7,661 bases of DNA from Bacteroidota bacterium (GTDB taxonomy: Bacteria > Bacteroidota > Bacteroidia > B-17B0 > Aurantibacillaceae): contig SYEI01000011.1 of assembly GCA_005800865.1 (NCBI GenBank), forward strand, positions 1-7,661. The letters are read 5' to 3'. The notes beneath the pieces were generated by a model. That model ran no database searches and was not told where the DNA came from. It saw nothing but the letters and a program-made list of their open reading frames with translations. The position numbers and the translations under genes are program-made. Shown piece after piece: positions 1 through 6,307 of the stretch (position 1 is the first letter of the stretch; every line of letters begins with the position of its first letter).

Positions 1-542
1 ATTACTTTAGAATGTGTAACGAAATGCGTGTAACTGTTCCTGAATCAATGAAATACTTCTGTATTAACGAGGCAACAGCTTACTATCTACAAAAATATAT
101 TCAATACCGTAAACGTAAAATTTTCTTCGGACATCAAACAATTCAAGATTTAGTAGATGTTATTAGAAAAAACAGAGAAGAGAAATTTTTATTACCTGCA
201 GCTGATGTTCACAAAGAACAAATATGTGAATTTTTAGATGCTATCAATATTAAGTACACAAAAGCCGTATTATACAGAACTGTAAGTGCTGACTTATCTG
301 ATATTAAAAATTTAAACGACTACGATGTGTTAGCATTTTTTACTCCTGCTGGCATTAATTCGTTAAAGCAAAACTTCCCTAATTTTAAACAAGGTAATAC
401 GCGTATTGCATGTTTTGGCGCTGCTGCGGCAAATACATTAAAAAAACACGGTTACCGTTTAGATATTTATGCGCCTAATCCTAAAAACCCAAGTATGTCG
501 GGTGCTTTGGATGAGTACATCAAGGAAGCAAACAAACGCTAA
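1..542 (+). CDS. hemD: Uroporphyrinogen-III synthase, 5' end cut by the window
   Basis: HemD closes the linear tetrapyrrole hydroxymethylbilane into uroporphyrinogen III with inversion of ring D; it is a cytosolic step towards haem. The frame is open from base 3 to the TAA at 540-542, giving 179 residues, against about 250 for the family, so roughly the first quarter lies outside the window. The ATG at 12 is an internal Met: the upstream codons encode Tyr-Phe-Arg and continue a recognisable HemD helix. Family landmarks of the Bacteroidota type are visible: VTVPESMKYFCINEATAYY, then YIQYRKRKIFFG, the domain-crossing strand VLYRTVSADLSDI, the segment FFTPAGINSLKQNFPNF, and the C-terminal IACFGAAAANTLKKHGY. 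The gene is followed by rnpA after 54 bases on the same strand, a pairing common in Bacteroidota, so co-transcription is likely. The family assignment is by recognition of these motifs. Confidence 0.93.
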   Translation, partial: YFRMCNEMRVTVPESMKYFCINEATAYYLQKYIQYRKRKIFFGHQTIQDLVDVIRKNREEKFLLPAADVHKEQICEFLDAINIKYTKAVLYRTVSADLSDIKNLNDYDVLAFFTPAGINSLKQNFPNFKQGNTRIACFGAAAANTLKKHGYRLDIYAPNPKNPSMSGALDEYIKEANKR

Positions 543-547
543 TTACT

Positions 548-575
548 TTATTGGTTGAGATTGTATAACCGATAA
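548..575 (+). other. Hairpin in the hemD-rnpA gap
   Basis: TTATTGGTT (548-556) pairs with AACCGATAA (567-575) around a 10-base loop: nine pairs, one of them a U-G wobble in the plus-strand RNA. No T-run follows, so it is not a standard terminator. It ends 21 bases before the rnpA start codon. It could be a processing site, an RNA stabiliser or a translational control element; the sequence alone does not tell which, and chance is possible in AT-rich DNA. Confidence 0.45.
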
Positions 576-596
576 CAAAATCGCCAATTACATCTC

Positions 597-986
597 ATGG
601 ATTTTACCTTTACTAAAATAGAACGTTTGTGTAGCAAAAAAGCTATCGACGATTTATTTGCCAATGGTAAATCAAAAAATCAATTTCCTTTTAAATTAAT
701 TTATAAGAAAGCAGAGTTTGAAAGCCCTTTTCCTGTAAGAGCGATGTTTGTAGTTCCTAAAAAGAAACATAAACGGGCCAACAAACGAAATGATATTAAA
801 CGCCGTATGCGCGAAGTTTACCGCCTACACAAACATATTTTATACGAAGCTCTTAAAACTCAAAAGCTAGACATTATGTTTATTTGTTTGAGTAATGAAG
901 AATTAGAATACGCTACCATTGAAAAAAGTATGCTTCAATTAATGGAGACTTTAGGGAAGATGGAGTTTTTGGTTGAGGGGAAGTAA
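597..986 (+). CDS. rnpA: Ribonuclease P protein component
   Basis: RnpA is the small basic protein that, with the RnpB RNA, forms RNase P and removes 5' leaders from precursor tRNAs. The 129-residue product has the usual length. The family's RNA-binding signature is clear at residues 60-76 (RANKRNDIKRRMREVYR), the RNxxKRRxRE-type helix that contacts catalytic RNA. The N-terminus (MDFTFTKIERLCSKKAIDDLF, where the SKKAIDDLF part resembles the SK..ID.LF start of the family) and the later strand LDIMFICLSNEEL also fit. The ATG at 597 is chosen because the family normally begins at this point; no good Shine-Dalgarno precedes it, as is usual in Bacteroidota. It lies downstream of hemD rather than beside rpmH and yidC as in most other bacteria. 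The gene converges with the minus-strand gene ending at 1038, and no strong terminator separates them. Confidence 0.95.
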   Translation: MDFTFTKIERLCSKKAIDDLFANGKSKNQFPFKLIYKKAEFESPFPVRAMFVVPKKKHKRANKRNDIKRRMREVYRLHKHILYEALKTQKLDIMFICLSNEELEYATIEKSMLQLMETLGKMEFLVEGK

Positions 987-997
987 TTAATTAAATC

Positions 998-1011
998 TCT
1001 ATTGCAATAGA
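998..1011. repeat. Perfect 14-base palindrome between convergent genes
   Basis: TCTATTGCAATAGA is self-complementary and lies 12 bases after rnpA stops and 26 bases past the end of the minus-strand gene at 1038. As RNA it would give a weak stem of five pairs with a TGCA loop. Neither side has a proper T-run, so a terminator role is doubtful, although it is the only candidate in this 51-base convergent gap. Confidence 0.35.
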
Positions 1012-1037
1012 TATTAGGTTCTCTAGATATCAGTATT

Positions 1038-1637
1038 TCAATTGAATTTTATCGTCTTAACAAGAGAATCAAATAATTTAGAACAGTCTTCGCTTGGTCC
1101 GTCTGTGAAGTTAATTTGTAAAAACTTGTCACCGAATGGAACTGCATAAGTTCTACTTCTTGCTTTTATTGTATCAGAATTTTTTGTGAGCATATTAAAC
1201 TTAGCTGAAAAATAAAACGCTTGCCTGCCAGCAAGTGTTATAGTTTTAGCATTTTCTAGGTATTGAAAGTCATTCAAATAATTTTTCATGCTTTCTGCAC
1301 TTTTAGTCATAACAGAAACAAATTGGGAAAAACTTTTAGTGTCGTTTAGTCTTAGATTAACTTGTATGACTGGAATAAGACCTGCGTGTTCTGAAGGTTT
1401 ATATTTCATCTGTGAAACTACAAGTACTGAACCTTTGTGGTCTGAAATGTATTTATTTAGTTCAACACCTGTCACTTTAAATTTATGAAGGTTGTCCCAA
1501 ATTTCTTGGTTTGTTGTCCCATGCCAACCGCTTGGTGGGGTCATTGAAAATTCTAATTCGTTATTTGTCTGTTTGAAAGATGTTGCGATTACCAAAAAGG
1601 TTACTGTTACGAATACTTTAAGTACTGATGTTGTCAT
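1038..1637 (-). CDS. Exported protein of unknown function, possible PsbP/Mog1-like fold
   Basis: I do not recognise this 199-residue protein as a named family. The first 20 or so residues form a signal peptide: a short start, a hydrophobic core (VLKVFVTVTFLVIATS) and a plausible signal peptidase I site after ATS. There is no lipobox Cys, so a soluble periplasmic or secreted protein is likely. The mature part is soluble, with alternating strands and helices. Its C-terminal half has the pattern 'GRQAFYF...' (about residue 137), a stretch of strands, 'DKFLQINF' and a final helix ending in VKTIKF. This resembles small PsbP/Mog1-like alpha-beta sandwich proteins (DUF1795-type), but that is inference from layout only. 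The gene starts 26 bases after the purE stop on the same strand, with no terminator and no clear promoter between them, so it probably rides on the purKE transcript. Nothing links it to purine synthesis. Confidence 0.75.
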   Translation of the reverse strand: MTTSVLKVFVTVTFLVIATSFKQTNNELEFSMTPPSGWHGTTNQEIWDNLHKFKVTGVELNKYISDHKGSVLVVSQMKYKPSEHAGLIPVIQVNLRLNDTKSFSQFVSVMTKSAESMKNYLNDFQYLENAKTITLAGRQAFYFSAKFNMLTKNSDTIKARSRTYAVPFGDKFLQINFTDGPSEDCSKLFDSLVKTIKFN

Positions 1638-1663
1638 AGTATTGTGCCTACTTATAAATTAGC

Positions 1664-2143
1664 CTACTTCCCAATCTCGTCCAAGCTCTTCATCACCTTT
1701 TCTTTTAGCTCTTCTTTAAATAAAACCAATTTATCAAAAATAGCTTTGTCTTGGCAACCTAAAATTTGAGCCGCTAATATTCCTGCATTTTGAGCAGCGT
1801 TTACTGCAACCGTTGCAACAGGTACGCCATTTGGCATTTGCACGATAGATAATAATGAATCCCAACCGTCAATAGAATTACTTGATTTTACAGGAACACC
1901 AATAACTGGTAATGGCGTTAAGGAAGCTACCATGCCTGGTAAATGTGCTGCTCCACCTGCACCAGCAATAATCACTTTAAAGCCTTTTGCGTGAGCATTC
2001 TTTGCGTAATCAAACATACGCTCTGGCGTGCGATGTGCAGATACAATCGTTACCTCGTGAGGAATTCCCATTTTCTTTAAAAAATCTGCTGCATCATTCA
2101 TGATTTTTAAATCACTACTGCTTCCCATTATAATACCTACCAT
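1664..2143 (-). CDS. purE: N5-carboxyaminoimidazole ribonucleotide mutase
   Basis: PurE class I shifts the carboxylate of N5-CAIR, made by PurK, to carbon 4 of the imidazole ring, giving CAIR for de novo purine synthesis. The 159-residue product is full length. Visible landmarks are the phosphate-binding GSSSD (residues 7-11), SAHRTP (35-40) with the His that in E. coli PurE is the catalytic His45, and the glycine-rich GAGGAAHLPGM (61-71). The segment NAAQNAGILAAQIL near the C-terminus is also typical of the octameric class I enzyme. The start codon lies 32 bases after the purK stop on the same strand, so the two form a purK-purE operon in that order. The alternative class II (direct CO2) PurE of animals is unlikely because a PurK partner is present. 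Confidence 0.97.
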   Translation of the reverse strand: MVGIIMGSSSDLKIMNDAADFLKKMGIPHEVTIVSAHRTPERMFDYAKNAHAKGFKVIIAGAGGAAHLPGMVASLTPLPVIGVPVKSSNSIDGWDSLLSIVQMPNGVPVATVAVNAAQNAGILAAQILGCQDKAIFDKLVLFKEELKEKVMKSLDEIGK

Positions 2144-2175
2144 ATCTTTTATTTATTTGTTGTTAGTTTTTAGTG

Positions 2176-3318
2176 CTAGGAAATTACCTTCACTAAATCT
2201 TTTACGGTTATTGCTTTCTTCTTTGCTAAATTCAAATCATCATCTATCACGGTGATGTGCCCCATTTTACGGAAAGGTTTTGTTGTAGTTTTTCCATACA
2301 AATGAATGTACACACCTTTGTATTTGATGGCATCTGTTAAGCCTTCGTATTTTGCTGCACCTTCATGATTTTTTTCGCCTAATAAATTAATCATCACTGC
2401 TGGCTTAATAATGCTTGTATCACCTAAAGGTAAATTTAAAATAGCTCGCAAATGTTGTTCAAATTGCGAAGTGATATTGCCTTCAATTGTTTGATGTCCG
2501 CTATTATGTGGACGAGGTGCTACTTCGTTTACTAATACTTTACCATCTTTAGTAACGAATAACTCAACGGCTAAAATTCCAACAATATTTAATTTTTCTG
2601 CAATCTTAATTGCAATTTCAGTAGCTTGTTTATCAATGCTTTTTTTAATGTTAGCTGGCGAAAATAAAAACTCTACTAAATTAGCTTCTGGGTTAAACTC
2701 ACACTCAACTGCAGGAAAACATTTGGTTTCCCCGCTTTCGTTGCGAGCAACAATCACTGAAATTTCTTTATCAAAATCTACTAAGCGCTCTAACACGCTT
2801 GGTACTTCAAAAGCATGTTCTATTTTATTAGGATGCCCTAATTTTACAACGCCTTTACCATCGTAACCACCAGTGCGCATTTTTTGAAAGAAAGGAAAGA
2901 AGTCTTTATACTTTTCTATTTGAGCTTTATTTTCTACTAAAAAGAAATCAGGGCTTGGAATATCATTACGTTGGTAAAACATTTTTTGCAATCCCTTGTC
3001 TTTGATAATTTCAATGACTTCTGGTTGAGGAAATACTTTTTTTCCAAGCTTTTGTAAATCTTTTAAAGCTTCAACGTTTACGTTTTCAATTTCAATGGTA
3101 ATGATGTCTTTATCCTTACCAAATTTGTAAACGGTATCGTAATCGGTTAAACTACCTTTGGTAAATTCGTTAGCAATAGCTTTACAAGGTGCATTAGCAT
3201 CAGGATCTAAACAACAAATATATAAGTTGTAATTGATGGCGCTTTGTATCATCATACGGCCAAGCTGACCGCCGCCTAAAACGCCTATTTTAATTTTATC
3301 GGGTTGAAAATAGTTCAC
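2176..3318 (-). CDS. purK: 5-(carboxyamino)imidazole ribonucleotide synthase
   Basis: PurK uses ATP and bicarbonate to carboxylate 5-aminoimidazole ribonucleotide to N5-CAIR, the substrate of PurE next door. The 380 residues show the ATP-grasp layout: an N-terminal Rossmann-like domain with GVLGGGQLGRMM (12-23), the ATP-binding loop RTGGYDGKG (148-156), LERLVDFDKEISVIVAR (176-192), the metal- and substrate-binding NEVAPRPHNSGHQTIEG (264-280), and a C-terminal GKTTTKPFRKMGHIT (342-356). The start is a GTG at 3316-3318. An in-frame TAA lies two codons upstream and no ATG lies between, and the N-terminus MNYFQPDKIKIGVLGGG matches the family, so GTG is the best choice. A near-consensus -7 box (TACCTTTA, 3330-3323 on the minus strand) ends only four bases before the start codon. 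If used, it would leave almost no leader. That is speculative. Confidence 0.96.
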   Translation of the reverse strand: MNYFQPDKIKIGVLGGGQLGRMMIQSAINYNLYICCLDPDANAPCKAIANEFTKGSLTDYDTVYKFGKDKDIITIEIENVNVEALKDLQKLGKKVFPQPEVIEIIKDKGLQKMFYQRNDIPSPDFFLVENKAQIEKYKDFFPFFQKMRTGGYDGKGVVKLGHPNKIEHAFEVPSVLERLVDFDKEISVIVARNESGETKCFPAVECEFNPEANLVEFLFSPANIKKSIDKQATEIAIKIAEKLNIVGILAVELFVTKDGKVLVNEVAPRPHNSGHQTIEGNITSQFEQHLRAILNLPLGDTSIIKPAVMINLLGEKNHEGAAKYEGLTDAIKYKGVYIHLYGKTTTKPFRKMGHITVIDDDLNLAKKKAITVKDLVKVIS

Positions 3319-3385
3319 GGATTAAAGGTAAATATTTTTTAGTAATTTAAGTATGAAACTTATATTATGGCTTTACAGTATTTCC

Positions 3386-3484
3386 GCGTGAGGGATGCAA
3401 GCGAAAATCCTTTTACGTAACGAAGTGAAGTAAAAGATTGTAGCGACAGCCCGACGGCACTGCCTCTTTTGCGCCGGCACGCCC
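3386..3484. repeat. GC-rich structured intergenic element, probable Bacteroidota interspersed repeat
   Basis: This stretch is about 55% G+C by hand count, in surroundings near 30%. It folds as nested pairings. GCGTG (3386-3390) pairs with CACGC (3478-3482). GGG (3392-3394) pairs with CCC (3450-3452), and TG (3396-3397) with CA (3447-3448). GC (3401-3402) pairs with GC (3443-3444), AAT (3406-3408) with ATT (3437-3439), and CTTTTAC (3410-3416) with GTAAAAG (3430-3436), leaving a 13-base loop. Further short palindromes lie in the right part: GGCA-c-TGCC (3456-3464) and GCCGGC (3473-3478). Phrases such as 'GAGGGATGCAAGCG' and 'TAGCGACAGCCCGACGG' resemble intergenic repeats I recall from Flavobacterium and Chryseobacterium genomes. 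That memory, not a search, supports the repeat call. No protein is encoded, and the function is unknown. Confidence 0.6.
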
Positions 3485-3503
3485 AAACGAATATATAGCT
3501 CAT

Positions 3504-3529
3504 AAAAAAACCGCTACAAGAGCGGTTTT
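3504..3529 (-). terminator. Rho-independent terminator after the bTHX gene
   Basis: AAAACCGCT (3507-3515) and AGCGGTTTT (3521-3529) form a nine-pair stem with a five-base loop. On the minus strand it is followed by a run of seven T (bases 3510-3504). It lies seven bases past the bTHX stop codon and most likely ends transcripts of that gene and of the protease gene upstream. It also separates this unit from purK. The T-run of the plus-strand version is short. Confidence 0.85.
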
Positions 3530-3535
3530 CCTAAT

Positions 3536-3703
3536 TTATTTAGCAGCTTTTTTAGCTGCTTTTTTTGGTGCTGCTTTTTTAGCTGCTAAGCCTGCTGCTA
3601 TTTGCTCTGCCGTAACTGCTGTTGCTTTTTTACGTGGACGAACTTTTCCAAATGAACCTACTTGAATTTTTCCACGTCTTGTTTTTTGATCGCCTTTTCC
3701 CAT
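3536..3703 (-). CDS. 30S ribosomal protein bTHX with a Lys/Ala-rich tail
   Basis: This 55-residue gene encodes the small basic protein THX of the 30S subunit, known from Thermus, where it sits in the head of the subunit and stabilises 16S rRNA folding. The N-terminal MGKGDQKTRRGKIQVGSFGK, followed by VRPRKK, matches the THX pattern MGKGDxxTRRGKIxxGxxGKxRPRKK almost position for position. After residue 26 comes an extension ending in repeated Lys-Lys-Ala-Ala units (AAKKAAPKKAAKKAAK, residues 40-55), like the tail of histone H1-type proteins. The short Thermus protein lacks such a long tail. The ATG at 3703 is fixed by the MGKGD start. A consensus promoter lies just upstream and a strong terminator just downstream, so it can be a single-gene unit, though read-through from the protease gene is likely because no terminator separates them. 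Confidence 0.9.
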   Translation of the reverse strand: MGKGDQKTRRGKIQVGSFGKVRPRKKATAVTAEQIAAGLAAKKAAPKKAAKKAAK

Positions 3704-3731
3704 GATGAAATGTGTTTTAAATTAATTGACT

Positions 3732-3762
3732 CAAAAATAGCTTATTTAATGGTATTTTCAAA
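3732..3762 (-). promoter_or_regulatory. Bacteroidota-type promoter for the bTHX gene
   Basis: On the minus strand, TTTG (3762-3759) is followed after exactly 19 bases by TATTTTTG (3739-3732). This is a full match to the TTTG / TAnnTTTG consensus used by the primary sigma factor of Bacteroidota. Transcription would start near 3725, giving a leader of about 20 bases before the bTHX ATG. A 6-bp inverted repeat (TTCAAA 3757-3762, TTTGAA 3769-3774) covers the -33 box; it may be chance. Confidence 0.65.
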
Positions 3763-3783
3763 CATAAATTTGAAGTCTTGCTG

Positions 3784-5454
3784 CTAAAAACGTTTATTCG
3801 GGTTAAAAGGCTTAGTTGGCTTCTCAATAGTAGTTAATATCGAGGTCATTTTTTGTTTATCACTCAATAATTTTTTCGCTTCATTCACATCAGTATCATA
3901 CTTCAATGCCGTCTCGATTCTTCCTTTTTGAAATGTAAAACGTGAGGCTAATTCCTCTTCAATAAACTGTTTAATCTCGGGTTTAAAACGCATTAAATCA
4001 TCTTTTTTATTCGACTCCATTTTGTTTAACAAAGCCTCATATTCTGTCTTGATACTTTCGTAATATTTTTCGTTTGATGCGTCTAGTTTTAAGTCTTCTA
4101 AAGCAAAATCGCTTTGTGTTTTATACTTATAGTCTTTATCTTTTAAATAGCTAATGAAATCATTATAATCATTATCTGAAAAAGTTGAAGTTGCATTAAA
4201 TTGGGGGTGTTTCAATATATAAGAATTCACATAAGTAAATACATGATTTCTATTTAATAAAGTCGCTAAAATATTACTGTATTTGATAGGGGTTGTTTTT
4301 ACATCTGGTAATATTCCAGCACCATCATAAATAATACGTCCATTTTTAGTTTTAAAAGCAGTGATTAAAGAATCTGGAACTTTCTCTACTCTACCATCTT
4401 CGTCTTTATGCGTGTAATCTAATGCTTGAATACAACGGCCGCTTGGGATGTAATACTTAGCCACCGTTACTTTTAATTGTGCGTTATAAGTTAACGGACG
4501 TGTTTGTTGTACTAATCCTTTTCCAAAAGAACGTTGACCCATAACTACCGCTCTATCTAAATCTTGCAAAGCACCTGAAACAATTTCTGATGCGGAAGCC
4601 GAATTATTATCCACTAAAACTACTAATGGAATTTGTGTGTCAATTGGCGAATACAACGAAAAATATTGTTTGTTCCAATCTTTTACTTTTCCTCTTGTAG
4701 AAACCACTTCATTGTTTTTTTCTACAAATAAATTCACAATGTTTACAGCTTCGTGAAGTAATCCACCTGGGTTACCGCGTAAATCTAAAATTAATGACTT
4801 GCAATTTTTTTCTTTTAATTTTAATAAAGCGTCTTTTACTTCGCCCGAACAATTATCTGTAAAGCTGGTTAACTTAATATAACCAACTTCTGCGTTTAGC
4901 ATATCAGCATAAGGAACCGCTTTTACTTTTATTTCTTCACGCACCAAGCTAACTTCAGAAGAAGTGGTTTGACCTAAACGAATAATTTTTAATTTAATTG
5001 GTGTGCCGGCTTGGCCCTTTAACATATTAGTAATTTCTTCTGTTTTTTTACCAGAAACATTTACGCCGTTTACTTCTATAATTTCATCGCCCGCTCTTAA
5101 GCCAGCTTTATAAGCTGCAAAAGTTTCGTAGGGCTCAGTTACTGTAATTTTATTATTCACATCTTGTATTAGTGCTCCAATTCCGCCATACTCACCAGTA
5201 GTCATAAAGCGATAATCTTCAATGTCATTTTCGGTATAATAATTTGTGTAAGGATCTAAAGATGCTAACATGGCTTCGATACCTGTTTTCATTAATTGCC
5301 CAGGCTTTGTTTCATCCACATACGCAATATTTAATTCGCGATAAAGCGTATTAAATACATCTAAGTTTTTAGAAACCTCAAAATAATCTTGAGAAAAATT
5401 AAATGCAAACACAGAAGCGATGCATAAACAGCCGATGATGATATATTTCTTCAT
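3784..5454 (-). CDS. S41 family C-terminal processing peptidase (CtpA/Prc-like)
   Basis: This is a periplasmic or membrane-anchored serine protease that trims or degrades proteins from their C-termini; the substrate is unknown. The 556-residue product begins with a hydrophobic signal sequence or anchor (MKKYIIIGCLCIASVFAF). An N-terminal helical region follows (about 25-85), then a PDZ domain (about 88-165, opening with GEYGGIGALIQ and containing GLRAGDEIIEVNG), then the S41 core (about 180-345). The catalytic set is intact: Ser287 in NNSASASEI, Lys312 in FGKGLVQ and Gln316 four residues on, with the 25-residue Ser-Lys spacing of CtpA/Prc. DLRGNPGGLL (224-233) is also diagnostic. About 200 C-terminal residues are charged and mostly helical, longer than in minimal CtpA. 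An upstream ATG at 5514 would add 20 residues before the signal; MKKY at 5454 is preferred. No terminator lies between it and the bTHX gene. Confidence 0.93.
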   Translation of the reverse strand: MKKYIIIGCLCIASVFAFNFSQDYFEVSKNLDVFNTLYRELNIAYVDETKPGQLMKTGIEAMLASLDPYTNYYTENDIEDYRFMTTGEYGGIGALIQDVNNKITVTEPYETFAAYKAGLRAGDEIIEVNGVNVSGKKTEEITNMLKGQAGTPIKLKIIRLGQTTSSEVSLVREEIKVKAVPYADMLNAEVGYIKLTSFTDNCSGEVKDALLKLKEKNCKSLILDLRGNPGGLLHEAVNIVNLFVEKNNEVVSTRGKVKDWNKQYFSLYSPIDTQIPLVVLVDNNSASASEIVSGALQDLDRAVVMGQRSFGKGLVQQTRPLTYNAQLKVTVAKYYIPSGRCIQALDYTHKDEDGRVEKVPDSLITAFKTKNGRIIYDGAGILPDVKTTPIKYSNILATLLNRNHVFTYVNSYILKHPQFNATSTFSDNDYNDFISYLKDKDYKYKTQSDFALEDLKLDASNEKYYESIKTEYEALLNKMESNKKDDLMRFKPEIKQFIEEELASRFTFQKGRIETALKYDTDVNEAKKLLSDKQKMTSILTTIEKPTKPFNPNKRF

Positions 5455-5565
5455 AATAGTGATATAAGTATCAATTAAACATAGGGATACATAAAAATAC
5501 TGTAAAAAATGCATTAAAATTTAGCAATTAGCGTTTTTTATACAACAAATATGTGAACGGCTTGT

Positions 5566-5589
5566 TTAGTAAACTAGCGGCTTTACTAA
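5566..5589. promoter_or_regulatory. Inverted repeat in the divergent protease/Lon-domain intergenic region
   Basis: TTAGTAAA (5566-5573) and TTTACTAA (5582-5589) are perfect inverted copies separated by eight bases. Nested inside the left arm is a second palindrome, GTTTA-g-TAAAC (5564-5574). The site lies between two divergent genes, 112 bases before the protease start and 107 bases before the Lon-domain gene, with no T-run on either side. It therefore looks more like an operator or a transcript hairpin than a terminator. No regulator gene is present in the window to match it. Confidence 0.4.
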
Positions 5590-5639
5590 GTCAATGTCGG
5601 GTTTCACCCATCTGTTAAGTTAATGGCACGGTTTTTCAT

Positions 5640-5647
5640 TAACTTTG
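5640..5647 (+). promoter_or_regulatory. Candidate -7 box for the Lon-domain gene
   Basis: TAACTTTG is an exact match to the Bacteroidota TAnnTTTG -7 element and would place the transcription start near 5654, about 43 bases before the start codon. No TTG or TTTG is found 19-21 bases upstream, so the -33 element is missing or degenerate. The call rests on one box and on its sensible position. Confidence 0.4.
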
Positions 5648-5696
5648 TTTCAGAATCCCCGAGTTAATTTATGTAAACCCATTAAAAGATAAAACA

Positions 5697-6299
5697 ATGG
5701 CAACACAACAACTCACCATCCCTATGTTTCCGCTAAATATGGTATTGTTACCAGGCGAAACAAAAACCCTTCACATATTTGAAGAGCGTTATAAGCAATT
5801 AGTGGCCGACTGTTTAGATAACGAAGCCCATTTTGGTATTCCATTCATGCATCAAAAAGCGATGGGTGATTATGGTATTGAAGTAAAAATTAGCAATGTG
5901 ATTAAGTTATACGAAAACGGCGAATTGGATATTGCTATTGAAGCGATTAGAGTTTTTAAAATCATTGAATTTTCGAAAGTATTAACGCCAAAATTATATG
6001 GTGCTGGTGTTATTCAATTTGAAGAAGAAATTACTGAAAAACCTTCTCACCTGCTTCAAGAATTAACCAAAGAATATATGTGGGTGTCTCAAGAAAATAT
6101 AATTCCTATTGACGCTTTTGATAATACAAACGTTTATGGCATTGCAAGATTATTAGATTTATCGGCGCCCGAAAAATATGAACTCATTAAAGCAAAATCT
6201 GCTATTAACAAAGAAGACTACTTAAAGCCAAAAATTAAGCTATTTATTCATTTGATAAAAACAGAGAATGAATTGAAATCGAAGTTTGTTCTAAACTAA
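5697..6299 (+). CDS. Stand-alone Lon protease N-terminal (substrate-binding) domain protein
   Basis: The 200-residue protein consists of the Lon N-terminal domain alone, without the AAA+ ATPase or Ser-Lys protease parts of full Lon (about 800 residues). The signature is strong at residues 8-40: IPMFPLNMVLLPGE, then LHIFEERYKQLVADCL, the strand-rich opening of the family. GELDIAIEAIRVFKIIEF (75-92) matches the conserved 'G..R.KI' strand. The second half is helical (about 113-195), as expected for the domain's helical bundle. It has no signal peptide, so it is cytosolic. Such proteins are widespread, but their role is poorly defined; binding of unfolded or damaged proteins is inferred from the role of this domain in Lon. 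It is transcribed divergently from the protease gene, with a candidate -7 box at 5640. There is no functional link to that protease beyond position. Confidence 0.9.
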   Translation: MATQQLTIPMFPLNMVLLPGETKTLHIFEERYKQLVADCLDNEAHFGIPFMHQKAMGDYGIEVKISNVIKLYENGELDIAIEAIRVFKIIEFSKVLTPKLYGAGVIQFEEEITEKPSHLLQELTKEYMWVSQENIIPIDAFDNTNVYGIARLLDLSAPEKYELIKAKSAINKEDYLKPKIKLFIHLIKTENELKSKFVLN

Positions 6300-6307
6300 T
6301 TTTTATT

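Noticed and set aside
12..14. ATG at 12 as the start of hemD
   Set aside because: The frame is open upstream and the protein would lack the first quarter of the family; it is an internal Met.
1288..1488. Plus-strand open frame of 66 codons inside the exported-protein gene
   Set aside because: It is antisense to a gene with a clear signal peptide, has no family features and no promoter; it is a shadow frame.
2636..2866. Plus-strand open frame of 76 codons inside purK
   Set aside because: It lies wholly antisense to a conserved part of PurK and looks like no known protein.
3757..3774. TTCAAA/TTTGAA hairpin after the protease gene as a terminator
   Set aside because: On the minus strand it is AT-only apart from one pair and is followed by A-rich sequence, not T; it also overlaps the bTHX -33 box.
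5455..5514. Upstream ATG that would lengthen the S41 protease by 20 residues
   Set aside because: The extension would put an odd stretch in front of a normal signal sequence (MKKYIIIG); the start at 5454 fits exported proteins better.
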